From Strigops habroptila (Eukaryota; Chordata; Aves; Psittaciformes; Psittacidae): a DNA stretch of 64,000 nucleotides. The notes beneath the pieces were generated by a model that was not told the DNA's origin, did no database searches, and saw only the letters and a program-made list of their open reading frames with translations. Positions 34,305 to 45,997 of this stretch are shown here, piece by piece; position 1 is the stretch's first letter, and each line of letters begins with the position of its first letter. The stretch covers positions 25,050,210-25,114,209 of the forward strand of contig NC_044301.2 in assembly GCF_004027225.2 (NCBI RefSeq), given 5' to 3'. The position numbers and the translations under genes were made by a program.

Positions 34305-35207
34305 CTCATGCATGCACATACCCCTGAGACATCAATGACCATCCAGTGGTCCCCCCAGGCCCTCATTCATTTGCAAACTGGAGAGGATGCTAAGACCTGC
34401 CATCCCCGCAAGGGTTTGTAGCTGCCATCCCTATGTGGCAAGATGGGAATGGGTTTTGGGAAGGATGACCCTCTCTTTCCTTCCTCCTCCACTGAGGGGA
34501 AGCCTGAGCCACAAAGACTGAGCTGCTCAAAGGGTTTCCAGTGTTTCCTTCCAGCAAGAGCAGCTCCATGCTGTCTGCCCACTGATGGAGGTGCCTGGGA
34601 GCCCTGCTCCTCTTGGCATCTCTTGCCAGCCATGTGGCTCCTGGCTGGAGACAACATGCTGAGTGCCAGGAGCCAACGGGCATATTGGCCAGCACTGTCC
34701 CTGCCCTCCTGTCCCTCCCCAGGCACCTGGCTCCCTCTGGAGAGCAGCAGCTGGGTGCCCTCTCTACCCTTCCTGGCTACCCTGGGCAATTTCAGCTGGT
34801 TCCTTTGGTGCAATGTCTGGGCTACTGTTGTCCCCCAATATCAGCCAGTGCAGACTTGACCATGCACACAGGAATGTGACGAGCAGATCTGGTCCCAAAG
34901 AACATTCCCAAGATAGAGAAGCAAGAACAGTGATAAAGGTGGAAGGAACATCCCTGATGCTCCAGGCTGTGTGATAATCCCCCTGCCTGCACTGAACAAT
35001 CCTCTGTCAATAGGCAGGAAATTAGGTGATAGAGATTTCTTTTTAATCACAATTTAATGAGGTGTCTCAGGCTTGGACATCTGCCTTCCAACTTTGTTTT
35101 ACAGCCCTTTATTTTGGTGCTTTTTAGGCCACCTCTTTGTCTTCATGCAGATGCATGTGATCATTTTTTGTGGGTTTGGTTGGGTTTTTTTGGCTATTAA
35201 TTATCAC

Positions 35208-35840
35208 TGTTGTGGTTTAAGCCCAGCTGGTAACTCAGAACCACACAGCTGCTCACTCACTCCCCCCCCTTTCTTCCCCCCCCATGCTCCTGGAGGGATG
35301 GGGAGGAGAATCAAAAGAATGTAACAACTCCCACGGGTTGAGAAAAGAACAGTCCAGAAACTAAGGTATAATACAAAACTACTACTACTACCACTAATAA
35401 TAATAATGATAAGGGAAATAATAAGGGGAGAGAATATAAAACTAAAAGGGGAAAAGGAAAATAAAACAATAAACACAAGCAATGCACAATACAATTGCTC
35501 ACCACCTGCTGACCGATACCCAGCCCGACCCGAGCAGCGATATGGGCCTTCCAGGTAACTCCCCCCAGTTTATATACTGGGCATGACGTGCTGTGGTATG
35601 GAATACCCCTTTGGCTACTTTGGGTCAGGTGTCCTGTCTCTGCTTCCTCCTGGCTTCCCGTGCCCCTCCTCCCTGGCAGAGCATGAGACTGAAAAGTCCT
35701 TGATCGGAGTAAGCATTACTTAGCAACAACTACAAACATCGGTGTGTTATCAGCGTTGTTCTCAGGCTAAAGTCGAAACCACAGCACTGCACCAGCTACT
35801 AGGAAGAAGAAAAATGACTGCTACAACTGAACCCAGGACA
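35208..35840 (-). mobile_element. Solo LTR, main ERV family, long subtype
   Basis: TGTTGTGG to CCCAGGACA, with perfect target-site duplication ATCAC (35203-35207 and 35841-35845). It contains the roughly 60-bp A/T-rich insert (about 35437-35495) that marks the long LTR subtype. Confidence 0.92.
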
Positions 35841-38800
35841 ATCACCATGAGAAAACAACTACAATACTCCTCATTATGAACTGGGCCCACACATCAGCAA
35901 ATAACAGCCAGCAAAGTCTTTCATGGGCTCTAATTGCTGCATCTGATATTTGGCTTGTTTCCTCCTCATTGTTTCCCCCTCATTGTTTCCCAGGAGCTCT
36001 TACTTTTTTTGTGTAAGGTTTGCCACAGTTTCCTTCCAAAATGGGGAGAAGAAAGTGATGTGGGGCAATGAAAACCAGAGCATCCCTCCTACGAAAGCTT
36101 GTGAGATGTCACCAGAGCTGTCCAGGGTCTTACTGTTGTCCCAGGCAGCAACAGCTCCTGTGAGAGCTGCCTGTCCAGGATGCAACTGCTGCTGATGTTA
36201 AAACCCAAAACACCAAGACCTGGCTGCTGTGAAGCATTCAGGCACATCAGCCCCTGTGGTGTCCCAGCAGGGAGCTGGGATTTTCACTCTCTGTGGTCCA
36301 TGCATGTGGCCTGGGGAAGCCAAGGCATCCCCTTGAGCATCCCATGGCCTCCTGGTTTGCACATACAGAAGGAGCAGGATTCACTTCATGAGCATCTGAT
36401 GAATGGTTTCCATGACAACTTGTCCTGGTTACAGCTGGTGACAGAGGTACTCTGGGGCGGTGACATGGTGACACAGTGACACCAAGGGGGGCTGTGCTGA
36501 GGTCTGGGCTATGCTGCTGAGTACCCCTTTATATTTTAGCCTTGGCAGCACTTGAGAAATCTTGGAACTGTCTGCTCTGCCTTCTCCAAGCTTGGTAGCA
36601 TGTGTTGTCAGGCTGCTGGGATGGGGACAGTCCCCTCACATGGGACCTGAGGACATGGTACCTGTCCCCAGCACACAAGCACCTTTTGCCTCTGTGGATG
36701 ATTTCACCCGCTGGGTACCCCAGCAGGAGGGACAGCATCCCTGCCATGGGAAGCCACTTGCTGTGGGCTGTCCCCAGCACACCCCAGACACAGCCACCCT
36801 GCTGCTGGTGCCCACTTTTTGCCCTGGATGGGACTGGTGGCTTTGCTCAGAGAAGCAGCCCCATGCACCCAGCGCTGCCCAGCCCGAGGGTGCTACCCCT
36901 TGTTTGCATCTGCTCCTGCACTGGTCATGGGTGAAGGGGTCAAGAGGGACATTTAGGGCTGCAGGAGAATAAGGGACAGGGCAGGACACAGTGATGGAGG
37001 AAAGCCCCAAGAGCTCTCAGGAAGCTGGGAAGGGAGGCAATGGGAAAAGCAGCTGTTTGCCTTTTGCTCCCTGCACACCGTCTGCTGCATTTTCCCTCAT
37101 TCCGCAAAATCGTCCTCGTCCTCTCCCTCCAACCCCCTGCACCAGAACCACCTGGGAAATGGAGAGGAGGGTGGGAGGTGCTGCAGACCTGGCGGGGTTG
37201 GTTTGCTCATTGATTGCATCCACAGCACTCTCCACAGAGCTCAGCAGTGACTGGGTCTGGTTCACTGTCTCCTTCAGCAGGAAGCAGGTCACAAACTGGT
37301 CCACATTGCTGCCACTCTCATACACCTGCCAAGGCAGACAGTGAGAATGGTGAGACCCAGCACTGACCACCCAGCACCGCTGGTGGTGCAGCATCCATCC
37401 AACATCCCACGCACAAGCTGGTCCCCTCCATGTCCCCAACTGTAAGGGCCACAGGAGGAATAAGCATGTGTTGTCCTACCCCACAGGAAGCATCCTCCAG
37501 CATCCATGGGAGGATGGACTTGTAGAGGCTGTGACAGGAGGGAGTGTGGGCAGTGAGGCACATCACTTATTTATCTATAAATAGAGCAACACAAAGAGGT
37601 GATTACCTAAAGCCCATCGTTGCTCTCTTCACCATGATCTTAAATCACTTTACTATTGCCTTGCAGGACAAGAGCCAGCAGGTGCAGGTATGAAAAGTGC
37701 CCCCTCCTGTGCTTTGGATCCTTACTCTAGGAGTTTCAGCATATTATTTAGTGCCTTAGTCCACAGCAGTACAACCAGCCCAGCACTGAAGTAAAAGCAG
37801 TTTTGGGACCATTAACATGGCTTTCCCCAGGCAGCCATCAGCTGAAGATGCCTTCAAGCCAGCAGCAGAAAGCTCTGGCAGTGCCCACCAGCTGTGAGAC
37901 AAGAGCCTCGGCATATTTTGACATTAGGGTTTTTTCTGAAGAGGGAGAAAAGGAAAGCTCTGGCCATTTGGGGCCAGAGGCAGGATGAAGAGGGAATGCC
38001 TTCATCAGGAGGCAGGCTGCTCCCAGGGAGCTTTGGTGGAGGAGGACATGCTATTCAAGCAACAGAAGCTTCTGGGGTAATCCAAACTCTCTCAAGACAG
38101 AAAACACTTAACATGCTTTAACAGCACAACTGATCTGCTTAAAGCACCCAGGGCCCCTTCCCCAGCACAGCCTTGCTGTGCCCTGCCCATGGTAGGGTCC
38201 TGCTGCTCCACCTCCTGCCAGCCACTGGCTGAGGCAGGACACTGGCACAACTGGACACTGGCATAACCAGTCCAACACTAGCCCAACCAGTCCAACATTT
38301 GCCCAACACCACTCCAACACCAGCCCAATTGGTCTGACCCCAGCCCAACCAGACCAAGAGCTGCCCAGCCAGGCCACTGCCACACCAGGTCTGGCTGAAG
38401 CTAATGACTTGTCATCAGAGCTAAATAAACTCGCAGTGACAAAAAAAAGGCTCCTCTAAACCCAAACTTACTAGCATCACTTTTTCCCAGAGTCTGCCCA
38501 ACCCATCAGTGCCTGCTGGGACAGCATGTGGCCTAGGTAAACCCCTGCCAGGTAGACTGACCCTGCGTGGGTCTCCTGGCACAGGACTTCTCCAGGACCT
38601 ATGACTTTTTGGTGCCATGAGATGGGGATGGATGCTCCCAGCTCCCTGCATGCTGCTGGAAATGACCAAACTTAGGGGGTGAGAACAGAGTGGTCCCAGC
38701 ACCACCAGTTATCTGAGCACGCAGCGGCACATGAGTATCCCAAGCTCCCCAGAGCAAATTATTCCTGAATTATGGCGAAGTGATTAACGAGAGTTATTTC

Positions 38801-39759
38801 TATAGCAACCAGAGTGGCTCTGCAAGAACCCAGAGGACCTCTATCTCCTATATTAAATCATAAAAGAAGAATGAGATGAAGAAAAACACTTCTGGGGAAA
38901 CTGGTTGCAAAGCTGATTTCTCACCCCTAATTTGGTAGAGGAGCATGAATTTCTTGATGGCTTCTCGAGTAACCAACTAGTGCAGCAGTTAATGATTTCT
39001 CCCTAACACAGAAAACTTGCCCCTTCCCCATCACAACCACAGTGTTTCTGGGGGGGACTCATGATGTGGTGAGCATCACCGGGCAGTGATGCTGAAGCAA
39101 ACTGCCACGCAGCGTGCTGTGTTCATGATCTCCTGCAGCTGCTCACTGTAGCACCGTTGGGTGGCAGGGAGGGAAACCTAAGGAGGGCAGGGATTGATGT
39201 GCTGTGCTGCTCTTTCACCAGCACAGCCTGTCCCAGGACACTGATCAGAGAGGGGACCAGCTCAGGGCACTCCATGGGCTGCAGTTGTTCTGCATGAGGA
39301 CTAAGCACTGGGATGCTCAGCAGCAGCACGCATGGGATCCTGCCATCTTTTGAGCCTTTCTCCAAGCAGAATCATGTTCCCCCTCCACAGCCCCAGCACA
39401 GCCTAGTGCACTCCACTAGCACCACCATTATCTGACAGCCGGATTGGGGCAAGGAAAGCTGGCATCAGTGCAGGATATGAGGAGATGCATCAGAAGGCCT
39501 CCAGAGGCTGGCTGCTCTTCCTTGCCTGCTACAGAGGAGGCTGCTGCTGACCTTTTTAGACCAGGATGCTGGTGCCACCATGCCAAGCTTGGACATCTCC
39601 TGACAAGTCCTGCCCAGATTTCCCTCACCCTATGCAGGTAGGGACAGTGATGAACAGGCATCCTGGGACCACGGATGTGGCAGCTGGTGGAGAATGGCAG
39701 CAGGGCCCCTCTGTGGGAGGCACAAGCACCACCATAAACAGCAACAGAGCCAAGGGAGT
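35841..39759. other. NECAB2-like intronic sequence
   Basis: Apart from the exon at 37189-37325 nothing is recognised. Open frames on both strands in 36200-37000 lack family resemblance. Confidence 0.55.
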
Positions 39760-40322
39760 TGTCCTGGGTTCAGCTATAGCAGTCATTTTTCTCCTTAGTA
39801 GCTGGTGCAGTGCTGTGTTTTTGACTTTCAGCCTGGGAACAGTGCTGATAACACTGATGTTTTCAGTTGTTGCTAAGTAATGTTTACTCTGACCAAGGAC
39901 TTTCTCAGTCTCATGCTCTGCCAGGGAGGAGGGGAAGGCGGGAGGAAGCAGAGACAGGACACCTGACCCAAACTAACCAAAGGGGTATTCCATACCATGG
40001 CATGTCATGCCCAGTATATAAACCGGGGGGAGTTACCCAGAAGGCAGAGATCACAGCTCGGGTTGGACTGGGTATCGGTCGGCAGGTGGTGAGCAATTGT
40101 ATCCTCTCCCCTTGTTATTTCCCTTATCATTATTATTATTAGTGGTAGTAGTAGTGGTTTTGTATTATACCTTAGTTACTGGACTGCTTTTATCTCAACC
40201 CATGGGAGTTACATTCTTCCGATTCTCCTCCCCATCCCTCTGGGAGCAGGGGGAGGAAGAAGGGGGGGAGTGAGCGAGCGACTGCATGGTTCCAAGTTAC
40301 CGGCTGGGCTTAAATCATGACA
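39760..40322 (+). mobile_element. Solo LTR, main ERV family, short subtype
   Basis: TGTCCTGGG to ATCATGACA with perfect duplication GGAGT (39755-39759 and 40323-40327). TATATAAACC near 40015. Confidence 0.92.
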
Positions 40323-41147
40323 GGAGTGATGCGAAAACATTTGATGAGCATTTGGATTGGGGAAAAAAAAAAGTGGATGTGGTCACAAATATTCTTGGAT
40401 AGTTGGGAAATCTCTGTTCTGTCTAGAAAAATACTCACAACTTGCTCAGAACATGCAATATACACTATATATGTGTATTCTTTCTAAGCACCATATTATA
40501 CATATACTCATAGACATATATATCACATCTGAACAAGGCTGTATAGGCAGTGTATAAAATTCACTGTCAGGGTACCTCACCCTTCATCTTCCTCTGCCAG
40601 CATGCTTTGGAAATTGCCCCACATGTGGTCAAATCTGCCCCTTTGCCCAGGCAATTATTTTATCATTTAATACATCTTCCGCTATCCACACTCTGCCTAA
40701 CGAGGGTGTATTAAATTGATATATCTCATTGGCAAAGACATATCATTGCATTTGGGATAGGAAACAATTTCCTTTGTGGTTCCCCCACCTCCACGGCTGC
40801 TCCCCCCCCACATGAGCCTGCCTCCAACCACCAGTCTGCCTGTAACAAAGGCATAAATATATTAATCAGGTGCTCAAATGGGCTCTGGTATAATTACAGA
40901 TTAACTCTCACACCTAGCCCTGCTCTGATTGCTGCCTCGATGGAAGGTGGCTGTTCCCATGAGTTCAAGGACTATGTCCCTCCTTGTGGATTTAATACAG
41001 ACTTACAGGCCTCCGGGAGCTGCTGCTGCTAAACACGAAGCTGTGTGCACTCCTGATTGGATTATTCCTTTAATTAAGAGTGCAGGTTTTCTGGGACATG
41101 ATTCGCCCTGCATGGGGGCTGGATGCAAGTGTGGGGCTGGCCATAAG
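40323..41147. other. NECAB2-like intron, no feature recognised
   Basis: A+T-rich non-coding sequence. Confidence 0.5.
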
Positions 41148-44100
41148 GAAGAGTCCCTCCCCAGCATCCTTATAGACCCCCTTCAGATACTGGAAGGCTG
41201 CTAGGAGGTCTCCACACAGCCTTCTCTTCTCCAGGCTGAACAGCCCCAACTTTCTCAGCCTGTCTTCATATGGGAGGTGCTACAGCCCCCTTATCATCCT
41301 CATGGCCCTCCTCTGGACTCACTCCAACAGCGCCATGTCCTTTTTATGTTGAGGACACCAGAACTGTACACAGTACTCCAAGTGAGGTCTCACAAGAGCA
41401 GAGTAGAGGGGCAGGATCACCTCCTTTGACCTGCTGGTCACGCTTCTTATGATGCAGCCCAGGATATGGTTGGCTTTCTGGGCGGCAAGCGCACACTGCT
41501 GGCTCATGTTAAGCTTCTCATTGACCAACACCCCCATGTCCTTCTCTGCAGGGCTGCTCTGAATCTCTTCTCTGCCCAACCTGTAGCAGTGCCTGGGATT
41601 GCCCTGACCCAGGTGTAGGACCTTGCACTTGGCTTGGTTGAACTTCATAAGGTTGGCATCGGCCCACCTCACAAGTGTGTCTAGGTCCATCTGGATAGCA
41701 TCCCTTCCCTCCAGCGTATCAACCGAACCACACAGCTTGGTGTCATCAGCAAACTTGCTGAGGGCGCACTCAATCCCACTGTCCATGTTGCTGACAAAGA
41801 TATTGAACAAGACTGGTCCCAACACCGATCCCTGAGGGACACCACTCATTACTGGTCTCCAACTGGACATCGAGCCATTTACCACAACTCTTTGCGTGCA
41901 GCCATCAAGCCAGTTCTTTATCCACCGAGTGGTCCATCTATCAAATTGATGTCTCTCCAATTTAGAGACAAGGATGTTGTGCGGGATGGTGTCGAACACT
42001 TTGCACAAGTCCAGGTAGATGATGTCAACTGCTTTGCCCCTATCCATCAATCAGCTCTGTAGCCCCATCATAGAAGGCCACCAAATTGGTCAGGCAGGAT
42101 TTGCCCTTAGTGAAGCCATGTTGGCTGTCACCAACCACCTTGTTGCTTTTCATGTGCCTTAGCATGCTTTCCAGGAAAATCTGCTCCAAGATTTTGCCAG
42201 GCACAGACGTGAGGCTGACTGGTCTGTAGTTCCCTGGGTCTTCCACCTTCCCCTTCTTGAAAATGGGGATTACCCTTCTTCCAGTCTTCGGGAACTTCAC
42301 CTGACTGCCGTGATTTTTCAAATATGATGGACAGTGGTTTAGCAACTTCATTCGCCAGCTCCCTTAGGACCCACAGATGGATTTCATTAGGTCCCATGGA
42401 CTTGTGCACATTCAGGTTCTTAAGATGGACTCGAACCTGATCCTCTCCTACAGTGGGCCTAAGGTCTTCATTCTCACAGTCCCTGCATCTGCTTTCCAAG
42501 ACCTGGGTGGTGTGATCAGAGCATTTGCTAGTGAAGACTGAGGCAAAGAAGTCATTAAGAACCTCAGCCTTCTCCAAATCCATGGTAGCCAGTTCTCCTG
42601 ATAGCTTCCCGAGAGGGCCCATGTTGTCCCTAGTCTGTCTGTTATTTGCTATGCACCTATAGAATCCTTTCCTGTTATCTTTCACATCCCTTGCCAAACT
42701 TAATTCTAGCTGGGCCTTAGCTTTCCTAACCTGGTCCCCAGCTTCTCGGACAGTGCTCCTATATTCTTCCCAGGCTGCCTGTCCTCGCTTCCACCTTCTA
42801 TAAGCTTCTTTTTTCCTTCTAAGTTTCCTCAGCAGCTCCTTGTCCATCCATGGAGGTCTCCTGGCCCTCCTGCTGCACTTTTTCTTCTAGTCGGGATGCA
42901 ACACTCTTGAGCACGTAGCAGATGATCCTTGAATATCGACCAGCAGTCTTGGGCCCCCCTGCCCTGTAGGACTATATCCCATGGAATCTTACTGAGCAGG
43001 TTCCTGAAGAGGCCAAAGTTTGCTTTCTTGAAGTCCAGGGCAGTGAGCTCGCTGCATGCTCTTCTCACTGTCCTGAGGATCTCAAACTCAACCATCTCGT
43101 GATCACTACAGCCAAGGCTGCCCTGAAGCATCACATTTCCTACCAGCCCCTCCCTGTTGGTGAGCACGAGGTCAAGCATGGCACCTTTCCTTGTCGGCTG
43201 CTCTATTACTTGTAAAGAGGAAGTTGTCTTCGACACAATCAAGGAACCTCCTGGATTGCTTCTGCCGGGCTGTACTGTCCCTCTAACAGATGTCAGGATG
43301 GTTGAAGTCCCCCATGAGGACAAGGGCCTGCGAGCGTGAGGCTACTCCTATCTGTCTGTAGAGCGCTTCATCCACAGAGTCCTCTTGATCAGGTGGCCTG
43401 TAACAGATCCCCACCGTAATGTCCCCCATCGCTGTTCTCCCTTTGATCCTGACCCACAAACACCCTGTTCACTCATCACCCGTCCCCAGACAGAGTTCCA
43501 TACTCTCTAACCTATCACTGACATAGATAGCAATGCCCCCTCCCCGTCTGCCAGGCCTGTCTTTTCTAAACAGCTTGTAACCTTCCATTCCAACACTCCA
43601 GTCATAGGAGCCATCCCACCATGTTTATGTGATACCAGTGACATCATATCCCTGTAGCCTTGCACACATCTCTAATTCCTCTTGCTTGTTCCCCATACTA
43701 TGGGCATTTGTATAGAGGCACCTGAGACGAGCTCCAAATTAAGCCAACTCAATGGCTGGAGCAGCTGAAATATCTCTACATCGCTCCAAGCACTTATTAT
43801 AGGTGCTGGCAACTGACCAGGAGTGTTGGGATGGATCAATGCTCCCCTCCCCCAACACATCTAGTTTAAAGCTTTCTTGACCAGCCTGGCAAGCCTCCTA
43901 CCAAAACAGCTCTTCCCCTTCTTTGTCAGACCAGCTCCACCAGCCTCCAGTAGACCTGGCCTCCCAAATGGAGCCCCATGTTCTAAATAGCCAAACCCCT
44001 GACTATGGCACCACCATTCTAACCATTTATTAACCTGCCAAATCCACCTAGCCTTTTTAAGGTCCTCCCCTTTATCCTGGAGAATTGATGAAAAAAACTA

Positions 44101-45780
44101 TATCTGAGCTGCAGAGCCCCTAACCACCTCTCCCAGGGCTCTGTAGTCCTTCTTAATGTTCTCCAGGCTACTACTATCTATATCTCTAGCACCCACACGG
44201 ACCACTAGAAGGGGGTAATAGTCAGCAGGACTTACTAGAGCAGGCAGCCTCTCAGCAACATCCCTGATCCGAGCCCCTGGCAAGCAACACACCTCCCTCG
44301 AGACTGGATCAGGCCAACAGATGGGTGCCTCTGTGCCTTTCAAAATAGAGTCCCCTACTACTATGACCCTCTGCTTTTTCCTGGAGGCACCAGTAGTGAT
44401 CCTCTTTACTGGTGCAGCAGCAGGATGCTCATTAGGTGTAATGGATGCTTTCTCATTAGCCCCCTGCAGAACTGTGAAGCGGTTCAGGGTGGGGTGTCAT
44501 GGTTTTAGCCCAGCCGGTAACTCAGAACCACACAGCCGCTCACTCACTCCCCCCCTTCTTCCTCCCCCTGCTCCCGGAAGGATGGGGAGGAGAATCAAAA
44601 GAATGTAACTCCCACGGGTTGAGATAAGAGCAGTCCCATAACTAAGGTATAATACAAAACCACTACTGCTACCACCAGTGATAATAATGATTAGTGAAAT
44701 AACAAGGGGAGAGGATACAATTGCTCACCACCTGCCGACAGATACCCAGCCCAACCCGAGCTGTGATCTCTGCCTTCTGGGTAACTCCCCCCGGTTTATA
44801 TACTGGGCATGACGTGCCATGGTATGGAATACCCCTTTGGCTAGTTTGGGTCAGATGTCCTGTCTCTGCTTCCTCCTGGCTTCCCCTCCTCCCTGGCAAA
44901 GTATGAGACTGAGAAAGTCCTTGGTCGGAGTAAACATTACTTAGCAACAACTAAAAACATCGGTGTTATCAGCGTTGTTCCCAGGCTGAAAGTTAAAAAA
45001 ACACAGCACTGCACCAGCTACTAAGAAGGAGAAAAATGACTGCTTTAGCTGAACCCAGGACATGGGGACATTGGATTTAGGAGGAAGTCCCTTGCTGTTA
45101 ATTGTCCTCTTCCTCCTTTTTTTGTTGGTTTTTCTCATTACTAATTCCCAGCTTCCTGGGTTGCTGCCCTCCTTCTTTCCTGTATGAGCAATGATGGACG
45201 CTTGTGGCCACTGTATGATTTGGGCCTGGAGCAAGCAGCCCAGCTTCCTCTCAGCTTCCTTGGCAACTTTTAGCTCACCAACAGCCTCCTGCAGCTCAGC
45301 CACCTGCTGCAGGAGGACCTCCACTAGGGCACACCGAGTGCAGCCCTGCCCATTGTGCACCCTCACCTCAAGAGACCAGTCGAGGCACTTTCTGCACTCC
45401 GAGGTCTGCACTGCAGCCTCCCCTCTCATCGGCTCTGTCTGGGTGCATACGCTGGCCACCGCCAGGGCAGCCAGAACGGAGCTCGCATAGCGGGCCCTGG
45501 TCCTGAGGTGAGTGCTCACCATCCCGCTTGCCCTGCCTGCACGAACTGCCATGCCACGCTCCTGGTCGCCGTGCTCCTGGTCGTTCACGCTCCCTGGGGT
45601 GAGTTTTTACCCACTGAGGGCTGGTGCCATCACTCCTGGCGCCAACCCCTGTGAGTCAGCTGCTCGCGTCAGCTGAGCTGCCGGCTCCTGGGCCAGTCCT
45701 GTCGAGGACTTGAGGCTCCCTCAGTCGCTCTTGCCGCCCCGAACTGAGGCTCCTGGACGCTGTGCTTCCCCCCACTCCGG
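41148..45780 (-). mobile_element. Long CR1 LINE with ORF1 and ORF2, 3' end missing
   Basis: Read leftwards. ORF1 starts at 45588 with a Cys motif (CRKCLDWSLEVRV..GCTRCALVEVLL) and a coiled coil. It is interrupted by a solo LTR (44495-45062) and continues with an SGNH-esterase-like block (VVGDSIL near 44350; LPGARIRDVAERLPALV, 44098-44343), as known for CR1 ORF1. ORF2 follows: endonuclease (RRGGGIAIYVSDRLESME near 43500-43560; GCSDHEMVEF near 43100), then RT (42847-41319) with FADDTKLCG intact near 41745. Frameshifts lie near 42280 and 42890. The element stops at 41148 inside the ORF2 C-terminus, without 3' UTR or octamers. The 5' boundary is approximate. Confidence 0.85.
44495..45062 (-). mobile_element. 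Solo LTR inserted in CR1 ORF1
   Basis: TGTCATGG to CCCAGGACA with perfect duplication TGGGG (44490-44494 and 45063-45067). CR1 ORF1 continues on both sides, so the LTR is younger than the CR1. Confidence 0.93.
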
Positions 45781-45997
45781 TGTTAAAGGCATCCTCTCTG
45801 GAGATACTCACCTCGGCAATTTAGATGCTCTGTTAGCATAGCATTTGCACTGTCTGCTCTGAGCACGTGGAGGACAAGGCGCAGTAAGGAGGACTCACCT
45901 GTTTGGTATAGTCCATTGCCTTCAGGATGGAGAGGTTTGGTGTCTCCAGTGAGGCCAAGACATCTTCATAGTCTCCCATATGGTCAGCAAAATAGTC

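Larger units (their letters stand above)
31438..45997 (-). pseudogene. NECAB2: NECAB2-like EF-hand/ABM-domain gene, disrupted
   Basis: NECAB proteins are neuronal Ca2+-binding proteins with N-terminal EF hands and a C-terminal antibiotic-biosynthesis-monooxygenase-like domain. Exons (minus): 45899-45997 ([18 protein letters not shown]), 37189-37325 ([18 protein letters not shown]), 33545-33663 (HYPSKTGHGLMDTWYDSP), 33283-33364 (LDRQIN, RLAKLIGRLEDK), 32448-32504 (LWFDL), 32220-32332 (HLGEFCSSLKQYLKSVAEE), 31898-31975 ([12 protein letters not shown] type: [15 protein letters not shown]), 31438-31529 ([14 protein letters not shown]). Most donors and acceptors are canonical. Lesions: in-frame TAG at 32481-32483, a 2-bp insertion (GT at 33319-33322) shifting the 33283 exon, and GG instead of AG at the acceptor of the 45899 exon. 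The EF-hand exons upstream and the last exon were not found. It is adjacent and convergent to SLC38A8, as in human. Confidence 0.82.
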
